Source: Planctomycetaceae bacterium
GTDB lineage: Bacteria; Planctomycetota; Planctomycetia; Planctomycetales; Planctomycetaceae
NCBI GenBank assembly: GCA_041398825.1
Contig: JAWKTX010000001.1
Coordinates: 930,001-994,000 of the forward strand
DNA length: 64,000 bases
Direction: 5' to 3'
Made by a program: the position numbers and the translations under genes. This document shows positions 51,805 to 60,377 of the stretch, piece by piece (the first letter of the stretch is position 1; each line of letters opens with the position of its first letter). Below the pieces are notes generated by a model. That model did no database searches. It saw nothing but the letters and a program-made list of their open reading frames with translations, and was not told the DNA's origin.

Positions 51805-51843
51805 GAAAGCACCTTTGTCCCCGTGGGCAGGGAAGGTGCTTTC
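51805..51843. terminator. Intrinsic terminator between convergent genes
   Basis: GAAAGCACCTT / AAGGTGCTTTC, 11 bp, 17-base loop, 45 bases after the FGE-family stop. It can serve the minus-strand lipoprotein gene as well. Confidence 0.75.
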
Positions 51844-51949
51844 TGCATTTTGCCAGGCGCGCGACTTCGGCATGTGGTTGAATGAATCAGCCAGCCAAAA
51901 CGCGGAGACTTCTGAGTAATCCGCACATATGGCGCGGATCGTCAGTGCG

Positions 51950-52177
51950 TCAAATAACGCCACCATGAACGCGGTATGGCGTCGACAAGTCCGGCAGCTC
52001 AAGCCCCCAGATGCGTTCCCAGATTTCCGGGATGTGTCGCATACTTTCTGAGGAATAAATCAGCTGACGTGCACGAATGTCCGGAGATGGCGACCAAAGT
52101 GGCGTCGCACATCCAAGATTTACGCTTGCACAAACCAGCAAGAGGCCAGCCATCAATTTTTTTCGCAGCGACATCAT
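51950..52177 (-). CDS. Small lipoprotein (75 aa)
   Basis: Signal peptide LRKKLMAGLLLVCASVNLGC with lipobox NLGC, then about 50 residues (PSPDIRARQLIYSSESMRHI, PEIWERIWGLELPDLSTP). I believe similar short lipoproteins recur in planctomycetes but cannot name a family. GGGAAGGA lies a few bases before the double ATG. Unknown function; expected in the outer membrane or periplasm. Confidence 0.7.
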   Translation of the reverse strand: MMSLRKKLMAGLLLVCASVNLGCATPLWSPSPDIRARQLIYSSESMRHIPEIWERIWGLELPDLSTPYRVHGGVI

Positions 52178-52344
52178 CGCGTCCTTCCCTGGACCCCGGG
52201 ATCCGCAGTTGAAAATGACGATTTCCAGTGCGGTAATTCAGAAGATGATCAGTTGATACCTGTTGGCTGCAAATTCTTCAGAACTCGCATCGCCTAACTC
52301 AGAACCATGATCAGATGAGACGTGATGACTTCAAGAACTCAAGT

Positions 52345-52785
52345 TCAACCAATTCGACCGTAGTTTGAAGCTGGCGGAGGGCCCTGATCCGATTGGGATC
52401 CCAATGACGCATCCCTCGGGATCGCATCGGGGAGTGATCGGTTTTCCGGAACCGGACCTGCACTGTGAGAATGGTTCAGAGCGGCTTGTCGAGCAGCTTC
52501 CTGCTCTTCCAGCTGTCGAACTTTCTCTTCCATTTCCTTGCCAGGTTTGAAGGTGACCACAAATTTTGCAGGCACCTCAACCTGTCCACCTGTTCTGGGG
52601 TTCCTGGCCTTTCGGGCGGCTCGCATTTTCACCTCGAACACGCCGAAGTTTCGGAGCTCAATTCGTCGGTCTTCAACCAGTGTTTCAATGATGGCGTCAA
52701 ACGTCTTCTGGACGATCTCCTTCGTCTTGAGCTGGGTGAGCCCCATCTCTTCTGAAATCGCCTTCACGATCTCCTTTTTTGTCAC
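52345..52785 (-). CDS. HU/IHF-family DNA-binding protein with C-terminal extension
   Basis: 146 residues, against about 90 for HU. Residues 1-92 are the HU fold: MTKKEIVKAISEEMGL, FDAIIETLVEDRRIELRNFG, VFEVKMRAARKARNPRTG (DNA-arm RNPRTG), VPAKFVVTFKPGKEM. The tail is a short Glu/Arg helix followed by a polar disordered end. It bends and packs DNA. GTG start at 52785 with GGAG 10 bases upstream. Confidence 0.92.
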   Translation of the reverse strand: MTKKEIVKAISEEMGLTQLKTKEIVQKTFDAIIETLVEDRRIELRNFGVFEVKMRAARKARNPRTGGQVEVPAKFVVTFKPGKEMEEKVRQLEEQEAARQAALNHSHSAGPVPENRSLPDAIPRDASLGSQSDQGPPPASNYGRIG

Positions 52786-53184
52786 GACGCGCTTCTCCCA
52801 CGGATGAACCGACTAGTGAAATCGTTTCTACTGAAAACGATACAACTTTAAGATGCATCAGGACTTACTGTCAACCCTCTGGTTTTGCAGTGCGTCCGGA
52901 AGGCGCCTGAATGACCGTCCATAGTGTCACATGAGTGAACCTTTGGTCAGGTCACATCTGATCATGTTTCTGCGTTAGGTTGCCAAAGAACAATGGGCAG
53001 CGCACGCTTCTGGCAGCGCTTCCCTCCTTGGTATCGGCTGTTATTACAGTCATTCTTTGCAAAATCATGATAATCGGTAAACTTCGTCCAATTGTTACAA
53101 CCGCTTGGGCTGTATGCTGTTTGCGGGCTTCGCTGAGTCCAAATCATCAGTCAGTCACTTGCTCAGATTTCGGTTCAAAGAACG
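52786..53184. other. Intergenic region upstream of the HU gene
   Basis: About 400 bases with no recognisable gene; the HU promoter should lie near the left edge. Confidence 0.4.
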
Positions 53185-53334
53185 ATGGCAATTCCGCGGG
53201 ATAGAGGTCTGACGGCCAGGCGCAAAGCGGTTGTCGGCCACCTTCGCCAGGACAGCGCTTGTAAGCTGTTTGCTGGCATGGAGTTCGGTGTAGGAGCCGC
53301 TGTCAGTTTTCTCGTCTGGCTCCTGGCGGGATGA
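53185..53334 (+). CDS. Possible 49-residue membrane protein
   Basis: ATG to TGA: basic N-terminal half (MAIPRDRGLTARRKAVVGHL) and a hydrophobic end (GVGAAVSFLVWLLAG), as in single-span small membrane proteins. The ribosome site (AAAGAA) is weak and I know no family, so it may be chance. Confidence 0.3.
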   Translation: MAIPRDRGLTARRKAVVGHLRQDSACKLFAGMEFGVGAAVSFLVWLLAG

Positions 53335-53359
53335 CGAGCTCTGGTCGGCGCAGAATCAA

Positions 53360-53407
53360 ATAAAAAAGAACAGGGAGCACTGGAGATTCCAGTGCTCCCT
53401 GTTCTTT
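53360..53407 (-). terminator. Strong intrinsic terminator of csrA
   Basis: Perfect 20-bp stem (53365-53384 with 53388-53407), 3-base loop, followed on the minus strand by TTTTTT. It lies 28 bases after the csrA stop. Unusually long and perfect for this window. Confidence 0.9.
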
Positions 53408-53434
53408 AGTGCCCGGGAATGAGCGTAAGACAGG

Positions 53435-53620
53435 TTAGTTTTGTGTCGCGGTTTGAGCCTCACGGCGTATCGCGTCGTAGATTTCCTGACGATGAACGGC
53501 AACGTCTCGCGGAGCATCGATTCCGATTCGAACTTTGTCCCCGCGAACTTCCACAATGGTGACTCGGATGTTGTCTCCGATGATTATGGTTTCGTCGCTC
53601 TGGCGTGATAGTACAAGCAT
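53435..53620 (-). CDS. csrA: Carbon storage regulator CsrA
   Basis: 61 residues, typical size. MLVLSRQSDETIIIGDNIRV, KVRIGIDAPRDVAVHRQEIY: RNA-binding beta-sheet with the critical Leu4 and Arg6 and the VHRxEIY segment with the RNA-contact Arg. The ATG at 53620 is fixed by AAGGAGGGA directly upstream. CsrA dimers bind GGA motifs in mRNA leaders and block or help translation. The cstA gene, a known CsrA target in E. coli, is divergent from it here. Confidence 0.97.
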   Translation of the reverse strand: MLVLSRQSDETIIIGDNIRVTIVEVRGDKVRIGIDAPRDVAVHRQEIYDAIRREAQTATQN

Positions 53621-53961
53621 AAGTCCCTCCTTCAAGTACAGTTTCGACGGAGCGGAGGGGCAACTGCAGAGGTTTTCCCGTCCCCGGCGCTGCGCTAACA
53701 ACCGTGCACAATGGCAGCTTTGTGAGAAGCGGATCAAACGGAAAAGTCACGTTTTTCGGTCGCTCGGTCAACGCGAGTCGGGCTGCATTTGTAACAGTGT
53801 TGCTGGCAGGATAATCTCTGCGCGATGGCGTTGGCCAATCATGTCATTTGCTGATTGATTTCCTCAAGATTGAATCCTTTCGCCGAATGATTCGGATTGA
53901 GAGAATTCCTAGTTCACCAGCCACGATCCTCTACCACGATCCTCTACCGAGGTCCCACCGA
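53621..53961. promoter_or_regulatory. csrA-cstA divergent control region
   Basis: 341 bases. On the cstA side is a 13-bp perfect tandem repeat CCACGATCCTCTA (53921-53946) and a leader with GGA and GAGG sites (53894, 53950). The ribosome site of cstA is GAGG at 53950. No gene supported inside. Confidence 0.5.
53921..53946 (+). repeat. 13-bp tandem repeat in the cstA leader
   Basis: CCACGATCCTCTA twice without a gap, ending 15 bases before the cstA start. Could be a regulator site or a chance slippage duplication. Confidence 0.75.
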
Positions 53962-55845
53962 ATGCTGACTCTTCTCGTCGCGGTACTTTCCTTCTTCGGA
54001 TTCATCGTCGCGTACAACACGTATGGGCGATGGTTGGCTCGGTCCGTATTCCGACTGGATCCGTCCGCGCTGGTTCCGGCCGAGGAACTGCGAGACGACA
54101 TCGATTTCGTACCTACGGATCGGCAGGTGCTGTTTGGACACCACTTCACAAGCATCGCTGGGACCGGCCCGATCGTCGGGCCGGCAATTGCTGTGTTCTG
54201 GGGTTGGCTGCCCGCTCTCTTGTGGGTCGTGTTTGGGTCGATCTTCATTGGAGCGGTTCATGATTTCGGAGCGCTGGTCGTTTCGTTGCGAAATCGGGGC
54301 CAGACACTTGGCGAAGTCGCGGGAAGAGTCATCACACCGCGTGCCAGAGTTCTCTTCCTGATCATCTTGTTCATGGCATTGACTGTGGTTCTTGCCGTTT
54401 TCGGCCTGGTGATTGCCAAGATCTTTTCGATGTATCCTGAGAGTGTGCTGCCAACGTGGGCTTCTCTCCCGTTGGCAGTCGGAATCGGATTCTGGACGCA
54501 CAAACGGAATGGCGGGTTGTTGATTCCGTCGGTTATGGCCCTGGCTGTCGTGTACGTCTGCGTCTGGCTTGGGGCATATGTGGTTCCGATTGATATTACG
54601 CAGCTGTTTGGTGTTCCGGAAACCGGACGCTGGGTCAATGTCACAACGGTTTGGACGGTTGTGCTCCTGGTGTACTGTTTCTTTGCTTCCGTGTTGCCCG
54701 TATGGGTGATGCTTCAGCCTCGGGACTACATCAACAGTCAGCAATTGGTCATTGCGCTGGTGTTATTGCTGGTTGGAGTCTTGTTTGCAGGACTGAATGG
54801 CACCGCAGATTTGGGTCAAAGTGCCCCAATGGTTGCGACGCCACCCGCTGACGCTCCCCCGATCATGCCCTTTTTATTCATCACAATCGCGTGTGGTGCC
54901 TGCAGTGGTTTTCATTGTCTGGTAAGCAGCGGGACGACCAGCAAGCAGGTTCGAAATGAGAATGACGCCCAGTACGTCGCTTACGGATCCATGCTGCTGG
55001 AGGGGGCACTGGCGGTGATGGTCATTTTGTCATGTTGTGCGGGCGTCGGCATGGGGCAGTTCGATCGAGTGGCCAGTGCAACGTCTCCTGGTGGATTTGA
55101 GTATCAGCCGCGCGAGGTGGATGGAGTCCAGGTGGCCGGACGTGCGGCATGGGAGTCTCGCTACAAGGTCAATGAGGGATGGAATAAATTCAAACTGAAT
55201 CAGATGGTTCAGGCGTTTGTGGAAGGGGGGGCCAATTTCCTGACAGCGATTCATATTCCGATCCGACTGGGGATCAGTATTATCGCCGTTCTGGTTGCAT
55301 GTTTTGCCGCCACAACGCTTGACAGCGCGACGCGACTGCAGCGTTATGTGGTCCAGGAACTGGCAGCCACTGCCGGACTGAAGCCTCTGACCAACAAGTT
55401 TGCAGCGACTGCGTTCGCGATACTTCTGGCTGGCTGGCTAGCCTCAATGCCGGCACCGGTACCGGCCGGGCAGCAGTTAAATGGCGGGACCGGGGGGCTC
55501 ATTCTCTGGCCGTTGTTCGGTGCAACCAATCAACTGTTGGCAGGACTGGCCTTTCTGGTGATTGTGTTCTATTTGTGGCGGCGAGGACGTTCCATCTGGT
55601 TTGCTGCAATTCCTATGCTGATCATGATTGTCATGCCTGCCTGGGCCATGCTGTGGCAGATGTTTAATCCCCAAACCGGCTGGTGGCAGAACGGAAAAAT
55701 GCTGTTGTTCGCAACTGCGGTGATCATTCTTTGCCTGCAGGTCTGGATGATTATTGAGGCATTTTTGCTGTTTCCCCGCATTCGTGGTGTCGTAGAGGAA
55801 GCGTTGCCGCCATTGAATCGTCCAACGACGGGATCTCCGGCATAA
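53962..55845 (+). CDS. cstA: Carbon starvation protein CstA (peptide/pyruvate-type transporter)
   Basis: 627 residues with about 16 membrane segments. The start MLTLLVAVLSFFGFIVAYNT at 53962 (GAGG upstream) fits the family better than the upstream ATG in the open frame. Motifs: RWLARSVFRLD, VPTDRQVLFGHHFTSIAGTG, GPIVGPAIAVFWGWLPALLW, GSIFIGAVHDFGALVVSLRN, ACSGFHCLVSSGTTSKQ, LDSATRLQRYVVQEL, GATNQLLAGLAF. Inner-membrane importer induced in carbon starvation in E. coli; peptides or pyruvate are the known substrates of relatives. Regulation by CsrA is suggested by the divergent csrA. Confidence 0.93.
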   Translation: MLTLLVAVLSFFGFIVAYNTYGRWLARSVFRLDPSALVPAEELRDDIDFVPTDRQVLFGHHFTSIAGTGPIVGPAIAVFWGWLPALLWVVFGSIFIGAVHDFGALVVSLRNRGQTLGEVAGRVITPRARVLFLIILFMALTVVLAVFGLVIAKIFSMYPESVLPTWASLPLAVGIGFWTHKRNGGLLIPSVMALAVVYVCVWLGAYVVPIDITQLFGVPETGRWVNVTTVWTVVLLVYCFFASVLPVWVMLQPRDYINSQQLVIALVLLLVGVLFAGLNGTADLGQSAPMVATPPADAPPIMPFLFITIACGACSGFHCLVSSGTTSKQVRNENDAQYVAYGSMLLEGALAVMVILSCCAGVGMGQFDRVASATSPGGFEYQPREVDGVQVAGRAAWESRYKVNEGWNKFKLNQMVQAFVEGGANFLTAIHIPIRLGISIIAVLVACFAATTLDSATRLQRYVVQELAATAGLKPLTNKFAATAFAILLAGWLASMPAPVPAGQQLNGGTGGLILWPLFGATNQLLAGLAFLVIVFYLWRRGRSIWFAAIPMLIMIVMPAWAMLWQMFNPQTGWWQNGKMLLFATAVIILCLQVWMIIEAFLLFPRIRGVVEEALPPLNRPTTGSPA

Positions 55846-56038
55846 GTCCAACCTGTTCCTGCCCGGAATTGGGGTCTGAAAACAATTGGGGTTGGTTAAA
55901 TGGGGGCTTCTGACGTAAATCACACCGTGTAGCCAGATGATGTGTCGCTCGTTGCGTAGCGGCGCGTCGTGCGAACATGGCCGTGTTATGCGGCTGTGAA
56001 TTCACAGATTTTGGTGTGCCCGACGCCAGAGAGTGTTC

Positions 56039-56740
56039 ATGACAATGCCTGATTTCAGCAATCCGGGTCCGTGGCTCCAGGAGCTTTCCGGCCTGACCAC
56101 GACCATCATTGTTTATGCAGCTGTGTTCCACGTGTTCATGTTTTGCATGTTATGGGCCTGGTACGCGCGCGACCTGCAGGTCATTGCAGGGACGCTGGAT
56201 GATTTTACCCGGGGATTAAAACATCGCAGCATCCTTGGAAAATCGGCTCCACTGACCAACCAGATCGAAGCATTCGTACAGGACATCAATGACGTCCTGG
56301 AGGATGATGCGCGCCGGGGGGATCGTGTGGAATGTCTTCGACGAATGCACATTCTGGACGAAAAACGTGGATACCTGGATTCTCTTTCGTTCGAAACGAT
56401 GACCAACGTCGCTCGCACGATGATCGAAGCCTATCCGCTGGCAGGCGTTCTGGGGACCATTCTTGCAATCGGTTCGGCATTGCAGTCGCCGATAACGGAA
56501 GGCGCATCGACTACGATGAATGCCATTGTTGGACGTTTTGGAGATGCCATTTGGTCAACGTTTGCCGGGTTGTGCGCGGCCATACTACTGATGTTCGTCA
56601 ATAGTGTGCTGGAGACGCGGTTTGCCCGGCTTACGGATAGTCGACTGCATGTTCGGGATATTGTTGCCAAGGCGAAACGCGAACTGGGGTTTGCCGTTGC
56701 GGCAATTGAAGAGGCCCCAGCCAAGGGGGCAAATCAATGA
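56039..56740 (+). CDS. MotA/TolQ/ExbB proton-channel family protein
   Basis: About 233 residues (ATG 56039; GTG 56033 also possible; AGAGAG upstream). Three membrane segments (about 20-42, 134-150, 170-188), with the family core in the last two: PLAGVLGTILAIGSAL and TFAGLCAAILLMFVNSVLE. The cytoplasmic loop between segments one and two is long, as in ExbB and MotA. It overlaps the next gene by ATGA. With that ExbD-like partner it should form a proton-driven motor complex in the inner membrane. Its load is unknown. Confidence 0.87.
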   Translation: MTMPDFSNPGPWLQELSGLTTTIIVYAAVFHVFMFCMLWAWYARDLQVIAGTLDDFTRGLKHRSILGKSAPLTNQIEAFVQDINDVLEDDARRGDRVECLRRMHILDEKRGYLDSLSFETMTNVARTMIEAYPLAGVLGTILAIGSALQSPITEGASTTMNAIVGRFGDAIWSTFAGLCAAILLMFVNSVLETRFARLTDSRLHVRDIVAKAKRELGFAVAAIEEAPAKGANQ

Positions 56741-57561
56741 CTCAGCCCCGTCGCCGATTGACGTTCCAGCTCACGCCATTACTTGATCTGTTGCTGATTG
56801 TTATTTTTGCTCAGTACATGGAAGTGCGTCAGAATGCCCAATCCGCGGAAGTTGAGCTTCAGCAGAAGCAGCGTGTTGTCGAGGCCAGGGAGCAGCAGCT
56901 GGCGGAAGAGTTCGCGGATCGAAAAAGGGCACTGGAAGAATTACATGCCGGGCAAGTGAGTGACGTTCAGGCGCTTCGAAGTGAATATCGTTCCAGGTTT
57001 CAGTCGATTGTTGACCAGCAGTATCAGGCGGGTTCGGCTCTTGCCGACGCAATGCAATTGCCTGGTAACCTGATGGAACAGGTTACTCAGCTGAAAAATT
57101 CCGGCGATCCCGAGGCTGCAGAACGTCTCGAAGCAGCGACAGTTCGTCTCAGGGAAGTAATAGCTGCCCGCGGCACCGAATTTGTCCGCTATGTGCTCAA
57201 GTACGACGAGATGCAGAAGCGGGTTTCGATCTGGGAAATTCATGTGGACGATAACGGACAGGCTCGCATCAGTGATGGAGAGCAGTTACACGTTGTTGGG
57301 TTTGAGTCGGAAGAAGAATTTACATCCCGCGTCTTTGAGGCAAGCAAATCTTTTGCCTCGCCCAGGACGCTCGTGCTGTTGTTGCTGTCATATGGCGACG
57401 CTCAGGCGGGCTACCGCCGTCGGGCGACGAATGCCATGCCGGCACTGATAGACCGGTTACGGCAGGATAGCGGCAATACTCGTTGGTTCGACTTTTCTCT
57501 GATGGGTTTTCGTCCGGATGGTTCCGTATTTGGGCATGTGGACAGCGGCGAAGAGAAGTAG
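56737..57561 (+). CDS. ExbD/MotB-like stator protein with coiled coil
   Basis: 274 residues. N-terminal membrane helix with the key Asp: FQLTPLLDLLLIVIFAQYM, as in ExbD/TolR (TPLxDVxxxLLIFF). Then a periplasmic coiled coil (VVEAREQQLAEEFADRKRAL), a second helical part, and a mixed C-terminal domain (LVLLLLSYGDAQAGYRRRAT) not like OmpA or ExbD. It starts within the stop of the MotA-like gene, so the two are translated together. No peptidoglycan-binding motif is evident. Confidence 0.78.
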   Translation: MTQPRRRLTFQLTPLLDLLLIVIFAQYMEVRQNAQSAEVELQQKQRVVEAREQQLAEEFADRKRALEELHAGQVSDVQALRSEYRSRFQSIVDQQYQAGSALADAMQLPGNLMEQVTQLKNSGDPEAAERLEAATVRLREVIAARGTEFVRYVLKYDEMQKRVSIWEIHVDDNGQARISDGEQLHVVGFESEEEFTSRVFEASKSFASPRTLVLLLLSYGDAQAGYRRRATNAMPALIDRLRQDSGNTRWFDFSLMGFRPDGSVFGHVDSGEEK

Positions 57562-57572
57562 AGGCAGATTCA

Positions 57573-58109
57573 ATGGCATCGCGCAGAGTGGAAAACAGTC
57601 CTCCCGGAAAAATTGTTCGCAGGACATCTCGCGCCGCGACAGGTGGTGCGGCATTGTTTCTGGCTTTTCTGATGTACATGATCCTGAAGAATGGCACAGG
57701 AACTTCGACGCCCAGCGAAGGAGAATCGGGGACTGAAAGTCCACCGATGGCAACTGTAACGCCACCGGATGATATTGATCCCGCCGCTGAAAACTGGCAG
57801 GCGGTTCCTGACGGACTTTCGGATGACGAACGGAAGGCTTTATCCGGCAGGGTGCTGACGGTGCTGATCGACGAGAGAAGTTATCTGCTGCAGCTGCCGT
57901 CTGATTCCGACCCTGTTTATCGTCCTGTCGAACTTGCTCGCCTGATTCAGTTGTTGCCAATGGCGAAGGGCGATGCAAACGGGATTCGAGTCCGTATTCT
58001 GCGAAGAGAAAACGCCCGTGCTTCGGCTGAAGAGAAACTGAAGCTGGAACTCAGCCACGGTGGCGCCGGTGAATCCAGCGTTTATATGGCTGAACAATTC
58101 ATTCCGTAG
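57573..58109 (+). CDS. Single-pass membrane protein of the motor-like operon (178 aa)
   Basis: Unknown family. ATG at 57573 with GAGG upstream, 11 bases after the ExbD-like stop. Basic N-terminus, one membrane helix (GGAALFLAFLMYMIL), Ser/Thr/Pro linker, then a small domain (LTVLIDERSYLLQLPSDSDP, VELARLIQLLPMAKG, IRVRILRRENARASAEE). Third gene of the operon, probably a periplasmic part of the same complex. Confidence 0.72.
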   Translation: MASRRVENSPPGKIVRRTSRAATGGAALFLAFLMYMILKNGTGTSTPSEGESGTESPPMATVTPPDDIDPAAENWQAVPDGLSDDERKALSGRVLTVLIDERSYLLQLPSDSDPVYRPVELARLIQLLPMAKGDANGIRVRILRRENARASAEEKLKLELSHGGAGESSVYMAEQFIP

Positions 58110-58135
58110 CACAACGTGACACTGGATCCCGAGCT

Positions 58136-59698
58136 GTGGCCGAAACGGTACCACCAGGCAATCTCAACCCTGACGAAGCAGTTATTTCGCGAGCCGTCGC
58201 TGTCTTTATGCTGGTGGTGCTTGCGGTTGCATCGATACCGCTGCTGGTTTGTATGCCGTTGACATCGGATACGGTTTTGTATGATCTACAGGCTGGAAAG
58301 CTGCTATCGGGCGGGACACTGTACCGCGATATCCTCGAACCGAATCTTCCGGGAATCGTTTGGGTGCATATTGCGATTCGTGGACTCGTTGGCTGGTCCA
58401 CGCTGGCGATGCAGTCTGCTAATCTGGTCATCGTTGCATCCGCTTTGACTTTGCTTTCATGGGCAGTCAGCAGCAGGTCGCAGTTTGGATGGACGTTTCT
58501 TCTGACTTCCTGCCTGTTTTTCTTCTCACGCAACGAATGGTGCCACGGCCAGCGAGACTCGTGGATGCTGCTGCCAGTTGCGCTGGCGATTCTGTTGCGT
58601 GTTGGCCGGGGCGATAGTTCCCGTCGTTGCCGGTTGATTGGCCCGGTTGTTGAGGGCTTTCTCTGGGGTGTGGCATTCTGGATTAAACCCCACATCGCTG
58701 TGTCCGTCGTTGCGATCAATGGATTTCATTTGATCACTGCGATCAATCCTCGCGAAGAATTCAGGCGGACGGCAGGAGTATTGGCTGGTGGCCTTCTTGC
58801 CGGCATGCCAGGCATCTTTTGGCTGGTCCAGTCCGGAACCTGGCCACATTTCTGGGAAATGCAGACCGAATGGAATCCTGAGTATCTGGAGATTGGTCGT
58901 GAACGGAAATCGTGGGGACGGCTCTGGATGATGGCGCGCCGACTGCATCCATGGTGGGCGGTTCATGTGTTCGCAATTCCAGTCTCGCTGATTCAGATAA
59001 AACGAATGATTCACGCCCGCTCCGGGCATCCCATCGAGGCGGCGAGTCGGCCCCCGGACCGAGGCTCAAGTCGTTCAGTCACGATCGCAGTCCTGTACCT
59101 GTCGTGGTTTGGTCAGGCACTGCTTCTGCAGCATCCCATGGACTACATTCAGGTACCGCCAGTCATCCTGGGAATAGCGGCGTTATCTGCGTATCCGTGG
59201 CGGCTACCGACGCTGGTGCGTCGATGTGGAGTGGCAATCTTTCTGTTGCTGGGGCTTATCGTTTCACCACAATTGCGGCCACCGCGCATTAACCTGTGGC
59301 TTGATTGCGTCACGAAGGGCACTTCCATGCAACGAATGGCGGTTCTGTCACACGGTCGGTTTCCGGAATGGAAGCACTTCGAAGAGGTGATTGGATACCT
59401 ATCGCGGCAGAACCTGCAGTCAGGTGAACTGACGTGTTACAATGTGCATTGTATTCACGCATATCCCGCTCTTGGATTGATGCCTTCGACAAGATACGTT
59501 GGGATATCGTCATTGCTGGAGCTTTTCCCGTCACACCGCGATGAAATCCTTTCCACTGTTCAGCACTGTGGCCATCGATTTCTACTGGCGGATGTCTCTG
59601 AATCCGAAGCTGTGCCGGGAGCATTTCCCTGGAATCATGACGTTGCATTTGAGTCCGGACCGTTTCGCGTTTATCGAATGCATCCTGATCAATGGTGA
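58136..59698 (+). CDS. Multi-spanning membrane protein, GT-C glycosyltransferase-like
   Basis: 520 residues, about ten membrane segments. GTG start 26 bases after the previous gene; no strong site. The first periplasmic loop has SDTVLYDLQAGKLLSGGTLY and YRDILEPNLPGIVWVH, the acidic-loop arrangement of GT-C (PMT/ArnT-like) enzymes, which transfer lipid-linked sugars. The C-terminal domain is soluble (EVIGYLSRQNLQSGELTCYN). The link to the motor-like genes may be only positional. Confidence 0.65.
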   Translation: MAETVPPGNLNPDEAVISRAVAVFMLVVLAVASIPLLVCMPLTSDTVLYDLQAGKLLSGGTLYRDILEPNLPGIVWVHIAIRGLVGWSTLAMQSANLVIVASALTLLSWAVSSRSQFGWTFLLTSCLFFFSRNEWCHGQRDSWMLLPVALAILLRVGRGDSSRRCRLIGPVVEGFLWGVAFWIKPHIAVSVVAINGFHLITAINPREEFRRTAGVLAGGLLAGMPGIFWLVQSGTWPHFWEMQTEWNPEYLEIGRERKSWGRLWMMARRLHPWWAVHVFAIPVSLIQIKRMIHARSGHPIEAASRPPDRGSSRSVTIAVLYLSWFGQALLLQHPMDYIQVPPVILGIAALSAYPWRLPTLVRRCGVAIFLLLGLIVSPQLRPPRINLWLDCVTKGTSMQRMAVLSHGRFPEWKHFEEVIGYLSRQNLQSGELTCYNVHCIHAYPALGLMPSTRYVGISSLLELFPSHRDEILSTVQHCGHRFLLADVSESEAVPGAFPWNHDVAFESGPFRVYRMHPDQW

Positions 59699-59711
59699 CT
59701 CTGTTGCGGCG

Positions 59712-59754
59712 CAAAAAAGAAGGCCGGCCGTTTCTGAACGAAACGACCGGCCTT
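59712..59754. terminator. Intrinsic terminator of the pilin-like gene
   Basis: AAGGCCGGCCGTTTC / GAAACGACCGGCCTT (15 bp, one mismatch), with TTTTTT after it on the minus strand. Lies 80 bases beyond the stop of the pilin-like gene and may also stop the plus-strand gene. Confidence 0.82.
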
Positions 59755-59832
59755 CGGGAGAAGTGTCTGCACGAAGTGCGCTGGTCACGTTCCCGGATGT
59801 TGCATCAATCCTGACTTCCCGGATTTCCGTGG

Positions 59833-60111
59833 TCAGTAACCCGCGACCTCACGAACTCCTTCGCTGGCGGTGAGCGTGTACGTATCTCCGGAGGCTGGCG
59901 TATAGCCGTCCGGGTTTGCACTGCCTGGTCCGTAATTCGTGTTTGACTGCCATGCATTCGCCACGTCTGTCAGCTCGTGGTTCACCGCGTACGAAAGGCT
60001 TGCGAGTCCAACAATCGATCCAAGGACCAGAATTGTTCCAACAAGGACAACTTCTGATGAGAGGATCATGCCGTGTTGATCCTTAAGAAGTTTTGCCAAC
60101 AGTCTTCGCAT
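59833..60111 (-). CDS. Small pilin-like (Flp/class III-like) protein
   Basis: 92 residues from the ATG at 60111. Basic leader MRRLLAKLLKDQHG, then a hydrophobic helix with an early Glu (MILSSEVVLVGTILVLGSIV), then a short polar domain ending GVREVAGY. This is the layout of pre-pilins: cleavage after Gly and a Glu near position five (here five or six depending on the cut). No pilus assembly genes in the window, although an ExeA-like ATPase is at 38271. Function tentative. Confidence 0.62.
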   Translation of the reverse strand: MRRLLAKLLKDQHGMILSSEVVLVGTILVLGSIVGLASLSYAVNHELTDVANAWQSNTNYGPGSANPDGYTPASGDTYTLTASEGVREVAGY

Positions 60112-60377
60112 GGACTTCGCTCCAGCTGATCTCGGAGGGAGACAGAGGAAAGTGAAAGTTGCAGGACAGAAACGGCACCGTCGTTCGAAGTTGATGAGCT
60201 TCGGAAACATTTGATGCCACCCGGCAACTCTACCTCAAAATCTCAACCGGGAGCGAAAACCTGATAAGAAACAGTGGCTCCCATATGGCATTCGACGGAT
60301 GGTAGTGATCGTGACGACTCTGTTGCCGGTGAAGGCACCCGGAGCGCTGGAGTTCAACGTGTACGCCGCCCTGCCAG

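Noticed and set aside
53944..54744. 266-residue minus-strand frame opposite cstA
   Set aside because: Antisense to clear CstA motifs; rich in His, Asn and Arg as expected from a reversed membrane protein.
56039..58109. Zorya-type defence system (ZorA/ZorB with MotA/MotB-like proteins)
   Set aside because: The stator protein lacks an OmpA-like domain and there is no ZorC, ZorD or ZorE-like helicase or nuclease next to it.
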